From Roseburia sp. 1XD42-34 (GTDB lineage: Bacteria > Bacillota > Bacilli > Bacillales > Amphibacillaceae), in contig NZ_QWLJ01000014.1 in the NCBI RefSeq assembly GCF_009917385.1, forward strand, positions 1-64,000: 64,000 nucleotides of DNA. The letters run 5' to 3'. The notes beneath the pieces are model-generated. The model was given only the letters and a program-made list of their open reading frames with translations, made no database searches and was not told where the DNA came from. Below, piece by piece: positions 52,671 to 61,382 of this stretch. Position 1 is the first letter of the stretch, and every line of letters starts with the position of its first letter. The position numbers were made by a program, and so were the translations under genes.

Positions 52671-53459
52671 CTATTCCACAAATCCATACTCTTCCAAAGT
52701 TTTTGCAGCCTGTTTGGATGATAGAAAATCCGTTAATACTTTTGCATCATGATGATTCGTACTATATGAAGTAATCCCTGTTTGATAAATAATGGGTGGA
52801 TGAAGCGTTTTGTCTATCTCATAGACGATATTCACCTGTTCATTTTCATAGGCATCAGAGGCATAGACAACGCCAAGCGCTTGCTTATGTTCATTTACAT
52901 GATTGATGATATCCGCTATATCTTTGACATAGATCGTTTTATTTTTTATTTTATCCCATAAATTAATTTCGTTAGATTGAAAAGCTTTTTCAGCATAATC
53001 ACCAGCAGTTACATTCACTGGGTCACCTAAAACCAATTTTTCAAAAGATTTCTGTTGTATGTCTTTTAAATTTGATAGCTGTAGTTTATTTGTCGGATGC
53101 GAAATCAGAACAAGTCGATTATGCGCAAAGCTTTCTTGTGATTTTTTAACGAGTAACCCCTCTTTTTCCAGTGTATCGTTCCACTCTTTATTTGCAGATA
53201 AGAACAAGTCAACAGGCGCACCTTGTTGAATATTACCTGCTAGTTGTCCAGAGCTTGCAAATATGATATCAACGGAAATTGTAGGCTGGAGTTCTTCAAA
53301 ACGAGAAATTAGTTCTGGCAGGACATCTGTTAAGCTAGAATCAGCTGCTACGAGTATTTTATTTTGTTCAGCAGGCTTTTCGAAAAGTTGTTCATCATCA
53401 GACATAGAGCACCCTGATAATAAAACTATGCTGATGCAAAGGGTAAAAATATGCTTCAT
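52671..53459 (-). CDS. modA: Molybdate ABC transporter substrate-binding lipoprotein ModA
   Basis: Extracytoplasmic molybdate-binding protein, 262 residues. The signal peptide MKHIFTLCISIVLLSGCS has lipobox VLLSGC. The ligand-binding parts LVAADSSLTDVLPEL, IFASSGQLAGNIQQGAPVDLF and KLVLGDPVNVTAGDYAEKA are typical of ModA. ATG 53459 follows AGGAGG; the longer in-frame start at 53486 has no such site. No modB or modC follows; the next DNA downstream is a gap and the decayed MFS gene. It may work with transporter parts encoded elsewhere. Confidence 0.88.
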   Translation of the reverse strand: MKHIFTLCISIVLLSGCSMSDDEQLFEKPAEQNKILVAADSSLTDVLPELISRFEELQPTISVDIIFASSGQLAGNIQQGAPVDLFLSANKEWNDTLEKEGLLVKKSQESFAHNRLVLISHPTNKLQLSNLKDIQQKSFEKLVLGDPVNVTAGDYAEKAFQSNEINLWDKIKNKTIYVKDIADIINHVNEHKQALGVVYASDAYENEQVNIVYEIDKTLHPPIIYQTGITSYSTNHHDAKVLTDFLSSKQAAKTLEEYGFVE

Positions 53460-53534
53460 GTAAGTCCTCCTAGCGCTCTTATTCATCTTATTTCGTAACT
53501 ACTCTAATTAACTCTCCTGCGCTTGGGTTGTGCT

Positions 53535-54029
53535 TTATTTTTTACGGCGCTTTGGATATACAGAAATAATGAAAAAAAGAAACAGCAATGAATAAGCACA
53601 GAACAGAAACAAAAAACGGTCTTGGATGGAAAAAAAGATTCCGATAAGTGCATATAATAGAAAAGGTATCGTTGTTGTAAAAACAGTCATTTTCCATAGA
53701 ATAGCAAATTTTAATTTTCGGTCCATACCTTTTGCCAGAAGTGTTCCAATTCCAGCAATAATAGATAACAGTACAAATACCATGATAGTTAAAGGTAAAT
53801 AATGAAAGATAAAATAGTAAATAATCTTAAAGAAAAGGTTTAATTGTTCAGCCACTCCACCACCAGTCCGTACATACTGCATAAAGGAAGGAATGGATAC
53901 AAGTAAGTTGAGAAACAACATGTAGATGATCGCGATATCCATCCCAATACGATTAAGCTGGAATATTGCGTTCTTTTTAGGCAATTTAATACTATGAGCA
54001 AATGCGTGAAAAAATACCATTACCGTCAT
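53535..54029 (-). CDS. DUF1189-like membrane protein
   Basis: 164 residues with four or five hydrophobic spans, beginning MVFFHAFAHSIKLPKKNAIF and continuing IGMDIAIIYMLFLNLLVSIP. The start, with Phe-His followed by a lysine-rich turn and a long hydrophobic helix, resembles DUF1189 proteins. The C-terminus is basic (KRRKK). No catalytic motif is seen. It lies 75 bp upstream of modA on the same strand. The family call is tentative. Confidence 0.5.
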   Translation of the reverse strand: MTVMVFFHAFAHSIKLPKKNAIFQLNRIGMDIAIIYMLFLNLLVSIPSFMQYVRTGGGVAEQLNLFFKIIYYFIFHYLPLTIMVFVLLSIIAGIGTLLAKGMDRKLKFAILWKMTVFTTTIPFLLYALIGIFFSIQDRFLFLFCAYSLLFLFFIISVYPKRRKK

Positions 54030-54453
54030 CCTTATCCTTATTTCTACATCTATTATAGTAGAAATAAAGAATAATTGCCTAGTTATCGGATTGAAAAGAA
54101 ATAATATCTTAATAAATAGACGTGTTTGTTACGTTCTTTACTCAAAATAAAGATGAATTTCTATATTTATAAAGATTATCTCTCAATAAATGGATGATGT
54201 ATACAATAAGATACCATCCAATTTTCAATCACTTCTTCGATGCCGATGCTCTTTAACATGAGGCTTGCAAAAAAGATCTAATTTTGTTTCTGATCAAGGG
54301 GTCTTTATTAAAATAAGCAATCTTATGAAAGTTCCTATGATATATTATTACCCGGGAAATATTTTTTCTATGCTTTTCGACAACTATTCAAGTCGAAAAC
54401 ATGTTATCATATTAGAATGGAATAGTAACAACCTAAGGTAGATGAGGTGCAAA
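54030..54453. other. Gap before yybS
   Basis: Holds the near-consensus Noc-binding site at 54346 and, on the minus strand at about 54270-54176, an open stretch reading LMLKSIGIEEVIENWMVSYC. The latter looks like the end of a lost gene, but it is short and I cannot assign it. The yybS promoter should lie near 54400-54430. Confidence 0.35.
54346..54361. promoter_or_regulatory. Noc-binding site (one mismatch)
   Basis: TATTACCCGGGAAATA matches the palindromic Noc-binding consensus TATTTCCCGGGAAATA at 15 of 16 positions. The noc gene itself is 13 kb away in this window. Confidence 0.7.
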
Positions 54454-55395
54454 ATGAATCAATCAAAAAAACAAGTAGACGGGGCTATGTTAACCGCTCT
54501 ATTCATTATTATATTATTAACGGGAATCTTTATTCCCTATTTAACCCCCATCACTATCTTTATGCTACCACTTCCATTCGTTATGTATACAGCAAGACAT
54601 GGTTGGAAGCCAGCTTTAATAATGGCTGTTGCAGCTATTATTTTGTCAACACTGCTGGGAACGATTGTTACATTGCCGCTTGCTGTTCCTGCAGTAATTG
54701 GTGGTATAATGATTGGTGAAGCAATTCATAAGAACATATCTGCTTATGAAACTTGGGCAAGAGGAACATTCGGGTATATCATTGGACTATTATTTGCTTT
54801 TGTGTTTGTTCAGCTTATTCTACAAGTAAATATAGTCGAAGAGTTTCAACAAGTGATGGACGAATCCTTAGCGATGTCAACAAGCATTATGGAGCAGTTT
54901 GGTAATCCAGAACAAGCAGATGCAGTTAAGGAAACGATGGAGCAAGTTTTAGAAGGACTGACTAACTTACTTCCGTTTTATCTTCTAATAGCGTCGGTTT
55001 TCCAAGCATTAATTAGCCAATGGATTTCTTATAAAGTGATGAATCGGATAGAAAAAAGGGAACTACGCTTTCCACCCTTTAGATCATTACGTTTTCCTTC
55101 CAGCACCTTGTTCATTTATCTTTTTGTTCTCCTAGCAGCTTTTATGATTACAGACACAGATAGTGGAACATTAGTAATGGCTATTCAAAATTTGCTAGTC
55201 ATTGCACAAATGGTTTTGACGATTCAAGGATTTTCCTTTTTATTTTTCTATACCCATTATAAAAAAATGTCAAAAGCATTTCCGATTATATGTGTCGTCA
55301 TTGTATTTCTAATGCCAACATTTATGTTTATCATTCGATTTATTGGTATTCTTGATATCGGAATGAATTTAAGGGAACGGCTGGGAAAGAAATAA
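54454..55395 (+). CDS. yybS: YybS-family membrane protein (DUF2232)
   Basis: 313 residues with eight or so hydrophobic spans; early segments ALFIIILLTGIFIPYLTPIT and LPFVMYTARHGWKPAL are characteristic of DUF2232. GAGGTG precedes ATG 54454. In Bacillus yybS sits just before gdpP, rplI and dnaC, exactly as here. The fold recalls energy-coupling transport proteins, but the role is unknown. Confidence 0.87.
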   Translation: MNQSKKQVDGAMLTALFIIILLTGIFIPYLTPITIFMLPLPFVMYTARHGWKPALIMAVAAIILSTLLGTIVTLPLAVPAVIGGIMIGEAIHKNISAYETWARGTFGYIIGLLFAFVFVQLILQVNIVEEFQQVMDESLAMSTSIMEQFGNPEQADAVKETMEQVLEGLTNLLPFYLLIASVFQALISQWISYKVMNRIEKRELRFPPFRSLRFPSSTLFIYLFVLLAAFMITDTDSGTLVMAIQNLLVIAQMVLTIQGFSFLFFYTHYKKMSKAFPIICVVIVFLMPTFMFIIRFIGILDIGMNLRERLGKK

Positions 55396-55503
55396 CGATA
55401 TTACAACAAAAGTGAATAAGTTCCTTTTAGTGGCAAACCGTTATTGTGAAAGGATATATGAAGAAATATAAAAATAAGTGTTGCACAGTAGGAGCTGAAT
55501 GTG

Positions 55504-57474
55504 ATGCCCGATAAGCAGAAAAAGCTGACACTACGAAATCATGTATGGTTTATTTATGCATTATCCATCATTTTGTTGGTGTTTATTTGGTATTTTCAAT
55601 GGGTGCTGGGAATGATTATGACTGTATTATTAGCTATGTCGTTATATTACAGCATTCGTTCTGAGCAAGCTTTGCAGGATCAGGCAGAAAAGTATATCAC
55701 AACATTATCATATCGAGTTAAAAAGGTCGGCGAAGAAGCATTATTGGAAATGCCATTTGGAATTATCTTATATAATGATGATTTTAAAATTGAATGGGCA
55801 AACCCATACATGCACCGTTTTGATGATGGCAGTTTAGTCGGCGATTCGCTGCATAAATTATCAGAGGATTTAATTCCAATGATTAAAGAAAACAAAGAAA
55901 AAATTTGGTTTGAATTACAAGGTTTTGTGTTTGAGACCGTCGTCAAAAAGGAAGAACGTCTGCTTTATTTATTTGATCGCACGGAACAATCAGAATTACA
56001 AGCGCAATATCGTAATGAACAAACTATACTTGGGTTTATTTTTCTTGACAATTATGAAGAAATTACCCAAAACATGGATGATACAAATAAAAGCAAGCTG
56101 AATTCGCAGGTTACTTCGGTATTAAATCAGTGGTCCAAGCATCATGGACTTTATTTAAAACGAACTTCCCAGGAGCGCTTTTTGGCGGTTGGGACAAAGC
56201 AAATATTGGCAAATTTAGAGAAAGCAAAATTTGAAATTTTAGATGAAGTACGTGGATTAAGTGGAGAACGCAACACTCCTGTCACACTAAGTATAGGGAT
56301 TGGCGCTGGTGACGTTGATCTACCCACCCTTGGTGAATTAGCGCAATCCAGCCTTGACCTTGCATTAGGGCGAGGTGGCGATCAAGTAGCTATTAAAGAC
56401 GAATCTGGAAAAGTTCGTTTTTATGGTGGGAAAACAAACCCAATGGAAAAGAGAACGAGAGTGAGAGCAAGAGTGATCTCCCATGCTTTAAAAGAGTTAA
56501 TCCGAGCAAGTGATAATGTGATAATAATGGGACATAAATCCCCAGATATGGATTCGATAGGTGCTGCCATTGGGATCTTAAACATTGCGCTTGCAAATGA
56601 TGTAGAAGGGTATATTGTTTTTGATCCAAACGATATTGATACAGGGGTATATCGTTTAGTCGATAAAATTAAGGAAGATGAGGAAATTTGGCAGTATTTT
56701 GTTGAACCGGATGAGGCGCAGTCGATTGTAAATAACCGTAGTTTAGTAGTTGTTGTCGATACACACCGTCCATCTATGGTTGCGAGTGAAGCTCTGCTGC
56801 AAAAAACGGACTATAAAGTAGTAATTGACCACCACCGTCGTGGCGAAGATTTTATTGATAATCCGACTTTAGTCTATATGGAACCATATGCTTCTTCTAC
56901 TGCTGAATTAGTGACGGAGCTACTGGAGTATCAACCGAAAAAGCTAAAATTGCGTATGCTGGAAGCGACGGCTTTATTAGCTGGGATTATTGTTGATACG
57001 AAAAGCTTTACATTACGAACAGGTTCAAGAACATTTGATGCTGCATCTTATTTACGTGCGAAGGGAGCAGATACCGTACTTGTTCAAGAACTGTTGAAAG
57101 AGGATATCGATGTATACGTGGAGCGAAGTAAATTAATTGAACGAGCAGAATTGTATCGTAACCAAATTGCGATAGCGAAGGCAAAGGAAGGGCAAGTGCA
57201 TGGTCCTGTACTCATTGCTCAGACAGCCGACATTTTATTAACCATGAGTGGGATAGCTGCCTCTTTCGTTATTTCGGAGCGTAAGGATGGCAGAATAGGG
57301 ATTAGCGCGCGTTCATTAGGAGATATTAATGTTCAAGTTATTATGGAAAAAATGAATGGTGGCGGTCATTTAACCAATGCCGCAACACAAATGGAAGATA
57401 CAACGATTGATGAAGCGGAACAGTTATTAAAAGAGATATTAGATGAATATTATGAGGGGAGCGAAACAGAATGA
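55504..57474 (+). CDS. gdpP: Cyclic-di-AMP phosphodiesterase GdpP
   Basis: Degrades cyclic di-AMP to pApA, which controls potassium and cell-wall homeostasis; 656 residues. Two N-terminal spans (about 12-52), a PAS-like domain, a degenerate GGDEF domain ([14 protein letters not shown] in place of GGDEF) and then DHH/DHHA1. Catalytic motifs are [21 protein letters not shown] and [11 protein letters not shown]; the DHHA1 end has [16 protein letters not shown] 55504 or GTG 55501 could start it. Its 3' end overlaps rplI by 4 bp. Confidence 0.95.
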   Translation: MPDKQKKLTLRNHVWFIYALSIILLVFIWYFQWVLGMIMTVLLAMSLYYSIRSEQALQDQAEKYITTLSYRVKKVGEEALLEMPFGIILYNDDFKIEWANPYMHRFDDGSLVGDSLHKLSEDLIPMIKENKEKIWFELQGFVFETVVKKEERLLYLFDRTEQSELQAQYRNEQTILGFIFLDNYEEITQNMDDTNKSKLNSQVTSVLNQWSKHHGLYLKRTSQERFLAVGTKQILANLEKAKFEILDEVRGLSGERNTPVTLSIGIGAGDVDLPTLGELAQSSLDLALGRGGDQVAIKDESGKVRFYGGKTNPMEKRTRVRARVISHALKELIRASDNVIIMGHKSPDMDSIGAAIGILNIALANDVEGYIVFDPNDIDTGVYRLVDKIKEDEEIWQYFVEPDEAQSIVNNRSLVVVVDTHRPSMVASEALLQKTDYKVVIDHHRRGEDFIDNPTLVYMEPYASSTAELVTELLEYQPKKLKLRMLEATALLAGIIVDTKSFTLRTGSRTFDAASYLRAKGADTVLVQELLKEDIDVYVERSKLIERAELYRNQIAIAKAKEGQVHGPVLIAQTADILLTMSGIAASFVISERKDGRIGISARSLGDINVQVIMEKMNGGGHLTNAATQMEDTTIDEAEQLLKEILDEYYEGSETE

Positions 57475-57917
57475 AAGTGATATTTCTTAAAGATGTAAAA
57501 GGAAAAGGGAAAAAAGGCGATGTGAAAAATGTTTCCGATGGTTATGCACGTAATTATTTGTTGAAAAATAACTTAGCTCAGGAAGCGACACCTGCAAATT
57601 TAAAAGCTTTAGAAGCAAAGAAGAAAAAACAGAAGCAATTAGAACAGGAAGAAAAAGAAGAAGCGATCCAATTAAAAGACAAACTGGCTGATTTAACTGT
57701 AGAATTAACTGCTAAATCAGGTGACGGTGGTCGTTTGTTTGGTTCGATTACAAGCAAACAGATCTCGGAGGCATTAGAAAAAAATTATGGCTATAAGATT
57801 GACAAACGAAAAATTGAGTTAGAATCACCAATCAGGTCTTTAGGCTATACGAATGTACCAGTAAAGCTGCACCCTGAAGTATCTGGTTCGATAAAAGTAC
57901 ATGTTACTGAAAAATAA
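57471..57917 (+). CDS. rplI: 50S ribosomal protein L9
   Basis: 148-residue ribosomal protein with an N-terminal domain ([20 protein letters not shown] and NYLLKNNLA), a long lysine-rich linking helix and a C-terminal RNA-binding domain ([12 protein letters not shown]). The ATG overlaps the gdpP stop (ATGA), so translation is coupled. A hairpin at 57970-57995 follows it. Confidence 0.97.
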   Translation: MKVIFLKDVKGKGKKGDVKNVSDGYARNYLLKNNLAQEATPANLKALEAKKKKQKQLEQEEKEEAIQLKDKLADLTVELTAKSGDGGRLFGSITSKQISEALEKNYGYKIDKRKIELESPIRSLGYTNVPVKLHPEVSGSIKVHVTEK

Positions 57918-57969
57918 TCACTTTAGCTTGCAACAACATTGCCAACTTATTGAAAATCCCTTAATAAGG

Positions 57970-57995
57970 AAGCACAAATGCCCTCATTTGTGCTT
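57970..57995 (+). terminator. Hairpin between rplI and dnaC
   Basis: AAGCACAAATG pairs with CATTTGTGCTT around CCCT. The following CTCTATTG is poor in T, so termination may be partial. Confidence 0.55.
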
Positions 57996-58030
57996 CTCTA
58001 TTGCTATCTGTACTAAAGGGGGGACTACGC

Positions 58031-59389
58031 ATGACTAACCAGATAGATCGCACCCCGCCACATAATCTGGAAGCGGAACAATCCATTATTGGAGCCATAT
58101 TTATTGATCCAGAAGCATTTACTACAGCTTCTGAAATACTACTTCCAGATGATTTCTATAAAGCCGGGCATCAACGTATTTTTTCCAGTATGATGGCATT
58201 ATCTGATCGAGGCGAGCCTATAGACGTTGTAACCGTGACGGCTTATTTACACAATGCCAATCAATTAGATGAGGTAGGCGGGGTTCAATATCTATCGCAA
58301 GTAGCAGAGAGTGTGCCGACCTCAGCAAATATTGGTTATTATTGCCGTATTGTAGAAGAAAAGGCATTACTGCGGAGATTAATTCGTTCGGCTACAGATA
58401 TTGTAACGTCAAGTTTTGAACGGCAGGATGAAGTAGAGGATGTATTAAACGAAGCTGAAAAAACAATACTTGATGTCTCTGGTAAAAAAAATTCCGGTGC
58501 ATTTAAAAATATTAAAGATGTTTTAATTGAAGTATACGATAAGATTGAACAGTTGCACCATCAAAGCGGTGATGTAACAGGAATTCCTACAGGGTTCCGC
58601 GATTTAGATCGAATTACTTCTGGCTTTCAGCGTAATGACTTAATCATTATTGCTGCACGTCCTTCTGTAGGAAAAACAGCCTTTGCATTGAATGTAGCTC
58701 AGAATGTAGCCGTAAACACAGATGAGAATGTAGCTATTTTTAGTTTAGAGATGGGAGCAGATCAGCTTGTACAACGGATGCTTTGTGCTGAAGGAAATAT
58801 TGACGCACAACGTCTTCGTAACGGACAATTACAAGCGGATGACTGGAGTAAACTGACGATGGCAATGGGGAGTTTATCCAATGCGGGAATTTATATTGAT
58901 GATACGCCGGGTATACGGGTTGCCGATATTCGATCCAAATGTCGAAGGCTAAAGCAGGAGCATGGTTTAGGAATGATATTAATCGATTATTTACAACTTA
59001 TTCAAGGGAGCATAAATTCCAAAGAAAACAGGCAACAAGAGGTATCAGAAATATCTCGTTCCTTAAAAGGTCTAGCAAGGGAATTAAATGTTCCATTGAT
59101 TGCTTTATCACAGCTTTCTCGTGGAGTAGAGTCAAGACAGGACAAACGTCCAATGATGTCTGACTTGCGTGAATCCGGAAGTATTGAACAGGATGCGGAT
59201 ATTGTCGGATTTTTATATCGTGATGACTATTATGATTCGGAATCCGAAAAACAAAATATAATTGAGATTATTATTTCCAAACAACGTAACGGTCCTGTAG
59301 GTACAGTCGATTTAGCGTTTGTGAAAGAGTATAATAAATTCGTTGATTTGGATCATCGTTATTCAGATAGCGATATTCCTCCAGCATAG
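58031..59389 (+). CDS. dnaC: Replicative DNA helicase (DnaC in Bacillus, DnaB in E. coli)
   Basis: Hexameric helicase of the replication fork, 452 residues. The N-terminal domain has PPHNLEAEQSIIGAIFIDPE; the RecA-like core has Walker A ARPSVGKTAFA near 213 and ILIDYLQLI near 318; SQLSRGVESR marks a DNA-contacting loop. ATG 58031 follows AAAGGGGGG; the ATG at 58001 does not. The order gdpP-rplI-dnaC-purA is as in Bacillus. No intein interrupts it. Confidence 0.96.
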   Translation: MTNQIDRTPPHNLEAEQSIIGAIFIDPEAFTTASEILLPDDFYKAGHQRIFSSMMALSDRGEPIDVVTVTAYLHNANQLDEVGGVQYLSQVAESVPTSANIGYYCRIVEEKALLRRLIRSATDIVTSSFERQDEVEDVLNEAEKTILDVSGKKNSGAFKNIKDVLIEVYDKIEQLHHQSGDVTGIPTGFRDLDRITSGFQRNDLIIIAARPSVGKTAFALNVAQNVAVNTDENVAIFSLEMGADQLVQRMLCAEGNIDAQRLRNGQLQADDWSKLTMAMGSLSNAGIYIDDTPGIRVADIRSKCRRLKQEHGLGMILIDYLQLIQGSINSKENRQQEVSEISRSLKGLARELNVPLIALSQLSRGVESRQDKRPMMSDLRESGSIEQDADIVGFLYRDDYYDSESEKQNIIEIIISKQRNGPVGTVDLAFVKEYNKFVDLDHRYSDSDIPPA

Positions 59390-59391
59390 TA

Positions 59392-59419
59392 GAGCAGCCT
59401 TTATATAAGGCTGTTTTTT
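59392..59419 (+). terminator. dnaC terminator
   Basis: AGCAGCCTT and AAGGCTGT(T) form a compact hairpin followed by TTTTTTAT, a few bases after the stop codon. Family A copy 9 begins five bases later. Confidence 0.9.
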
Positions 59420-59423
59420 ATAA

Positions 59424-59615
59424 GATAAGAAAATATAAAAATTGTTGCTTTGGGGATACAGACTTAACGGAATAGCCACGCCCGGCTTAAGCGCCCAGCA
59501 ACTAGGCGACTTCACGAAATCGCCTTCCGATAAGTCATCATTGGGCGTATCAATTACCATGATTCCTAAAACTTTAGTTGCTACGTTGCTAAATGCGCGC
59601 CCTGCGCCTTTGTTC
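59424..59615 (+). repeat. Family A dispersed repeat, copy 9 (short form)
   Basis: Begins GATAAGAAAATATAAAA and ends CCTGCGCCTTTGTTC. It has the perfect internal stem GGCGACTTCACGAAATCGCC. The central long hairpin is missing, but the junction (CAATTACCATGATTCC) differs from copies 1 and 6. It lies between dnaC and purA and points with transcription. Confidence 0.87.
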
Positions 59616-59753
59616 GTTACATATAAACAGAAATAGGTATTCCGCTTGCAGTGGTATATATTTATCCTACTGGAAGCTAGGATTTCTCCACCCAGTGCTA
59701 TGCGGGATAGAATGGCTAATATTTGATAAACTATATGTAAAGATTTATTTTTA

Positions 59754-59828
59754 AAACGAATGATAAAACTGTTTTTTAAAATAACGTTCGTGTTTTGCGT
59801 TGACTGGCTCGTAAATTATTGATAAAAT
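59754..59828 (+). promoter_or_regulatory. purA promoter with candidate PurBox pair
   Basis: A sigma-A-type promoter is visible: TTGACT at 59800-59805, a 17-bp spacer and TAAAAT at 59823-59828. Just upstream two CGAA cores face each other, at 59757-59760 on the plus strand and 59790-59787 on the minus strand, each in an A-rich context like Bacillus PurBoxes. This suggests PurR control of purA. Confidence 0.55.
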
Positions 59829-59886
59829 ATGTCTTGTGATAAAACAAAGGCAAATAATCACAGATTAAACTCAGTGGAGGTGCGCT

Positions 59887-61173
59887 ATGTCCTCGGTAGT
59901 AGTAGTTGGAACGCAATGGGGCGATGAAGGGAAAGGAAAGATTACTGATTTTTTATCGCAAAATGCAGAAGTTGTTGCTCGTTATCAAGGCGGAAACAAT
60001 GCTGGTCATACCATTAAATTTGATGAGATTACGTATAAACTACATTTAATTCCATCTGGCATATTTTTCAAAGAAAAAACATGCGTATTAGGAAATGGAA
60101 TGGTTATTGATCCAAAGGCATTTGTGGAGGAAGTAGCCTATTTACATGAACGAAATGTGGCGACAGATAACTTACGAATCAGTAATCGGGCCCATGTCAT
60201 TCTTCCTTATCATTTAAAGCTGGATATTTTACAAGAAGAAGAAAAAGGCGACAATAAGATTGGGACTACGAAAAAAGGTATTGGACCTGCTTATATGGAC
60301 AAAGCTGCACGTTGCGGTATTCGCATTGCTGATTTAATGAATAAAGATATCTTTCGCAAAAAGCTGAAACAGAACTTACAAGAGAAGAACCGCCTGTTTG
60401 AAAAGGTTTATGAAGTTGTTCCCATGCAAGTAGAGGATATACTAGACGAGTATTATGCCTATGGACAGCAAATGGCACCGTATGTGTGTGATACATCCGT
60501 TGTACTTAATAATGCATTAGATGATGGACGACGTGTCTTATTTGAAGGTGCACAAGGCGTGATGCTTGATATTGATCAAGGAACGTACCCATTTGTCACC
60601 TCTTCTAATCCGATTGCTGGTGGAGTAACAATAGGGTCAGGAGTTGGGCCGACGAAAATTAATCACGTAGTTGGTGTTTCCAAAGCATACACAACCCGAG
60701 TTGGGGATGGGCCTTTTCCAACAGAACTGCATGATGAGATAGGGGATCAAATTCGGGAAATAGGACGAGAGTATGGTACAACAACAGGACGTGCCCGCCG
60801 TGTTGGTTGGTTTGATAGTGTAGTTGTTCGTCATGCCCGTCGCGTTAGTGGGATTACCGACCTATCCTTAAACTCCATCGATGTGCTAACTGGAATTAAA
60901 ACATTAAAAATTGGTGTTGCTTATCGCTATAAAGGCGAAACTATATATGATTTTCCGGCAAGTTTAACGGTATTAGCGGAATGTGAACCAGTGTATGAAG
61001 AAATGCCTGGTTGGACGGAAGATATTACAGGCGTGAAAAGTTTGCATGAATTACCTGCAAATGCAAGGCATTATCTGGAGCGTATCTCTCAATTAACTGG
61101 AATTCCTCTTTCCATATTTTCTGTTGGTCCAGATCGTTCCCAAACAAATGTAGTGCGAAGCGTATATAGTTAA
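59887..61173 (+). CDS. purA: Adenylosuccinate synthetase
   Basis: Joins IMP and aspartate with GTP to form adenylosuccinate, the first step from IMP to AMP; 428 residues. The P-loop-like [11 protein letters not shown] is at about 8-18, NNAGHTIKF follows near 38 with the catalytic His, and the IMP loop [17 protein letters not shown] is near 125. GGAGGTG precedes the ATG. With guaB in the same window, both branches from IMP are represented. Confidence 0.97.
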   Translation: MSSVVVVGTQWGDEGKGKITDFLSQNAEVVARYQGGNNAGHTIKFDEITYKLHLIPSGIFFKEKTCVLGNGMVIDPKAFVEEVAYLHERNVATDNLRISNRAHVILPYHLKLDILQEEEKGDNKIGTTKKGIGPAYMDKAARCGIRIADLMNKDIFRKKLKQNLQEKNRLFEKVYEVVPMQVEDILDEYYAYGQQMAPYVCDTSVVLNNALDDGRRVLFEGAQGVMLDIDQGTYPFVTSSNPIAGGVTIGSGVGPTKINHVVGVSKAYTTRVGDGPFPTELHDEIGDQIREIGREYGTTTGRARRVGWFDSVVVRHARRVSGITDLSLNSIDVLTGIKTLKIGVAYRYKGETIYDFPASLTVLAECEPVYEEMPGWTEDITGVKSLHELPANARHYLERISQLTGIPLSIFSVGPDRSQTNVVRSVYS

Positions 61174-61200
61174 TGTATATAATAAAGGCGGATAAAGTAT

Positions 61201-61246
61201 CTAAACAAGCACAGAAATTTAATCACTAACTTCTGTGCTTGTTTAG
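61201..61246 (+). terminator. purA terminator
   Basis: CTAAACAAGCACAGAA and TTCTGTGCTTGTTTAG form a perfect 16-bp stem with a 14-nt loop. The T-run is part of the stem (GTTTAG). Confidence 0.75.
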
Positions 61247-61382
61247 CATGAACAGATTTTCGCCTCATGCCCACACTTTCTCATATGAAATCTGTAAAAT
61301 CCTCTTGCTCATTTTCAGTCGTATTTAAATAAAAACCAAATAGGTTTGAACGCAAAGTAGTTTCTAATATTTCCTCCAACTT

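Noticed and set aside
52433..52687. 84-codon frame on the minus strand downstream of modA (possible modB)
   Set aside because: The product does not resemble a ModB permease and has no ribosome-binding site; it overlaps the modA end.
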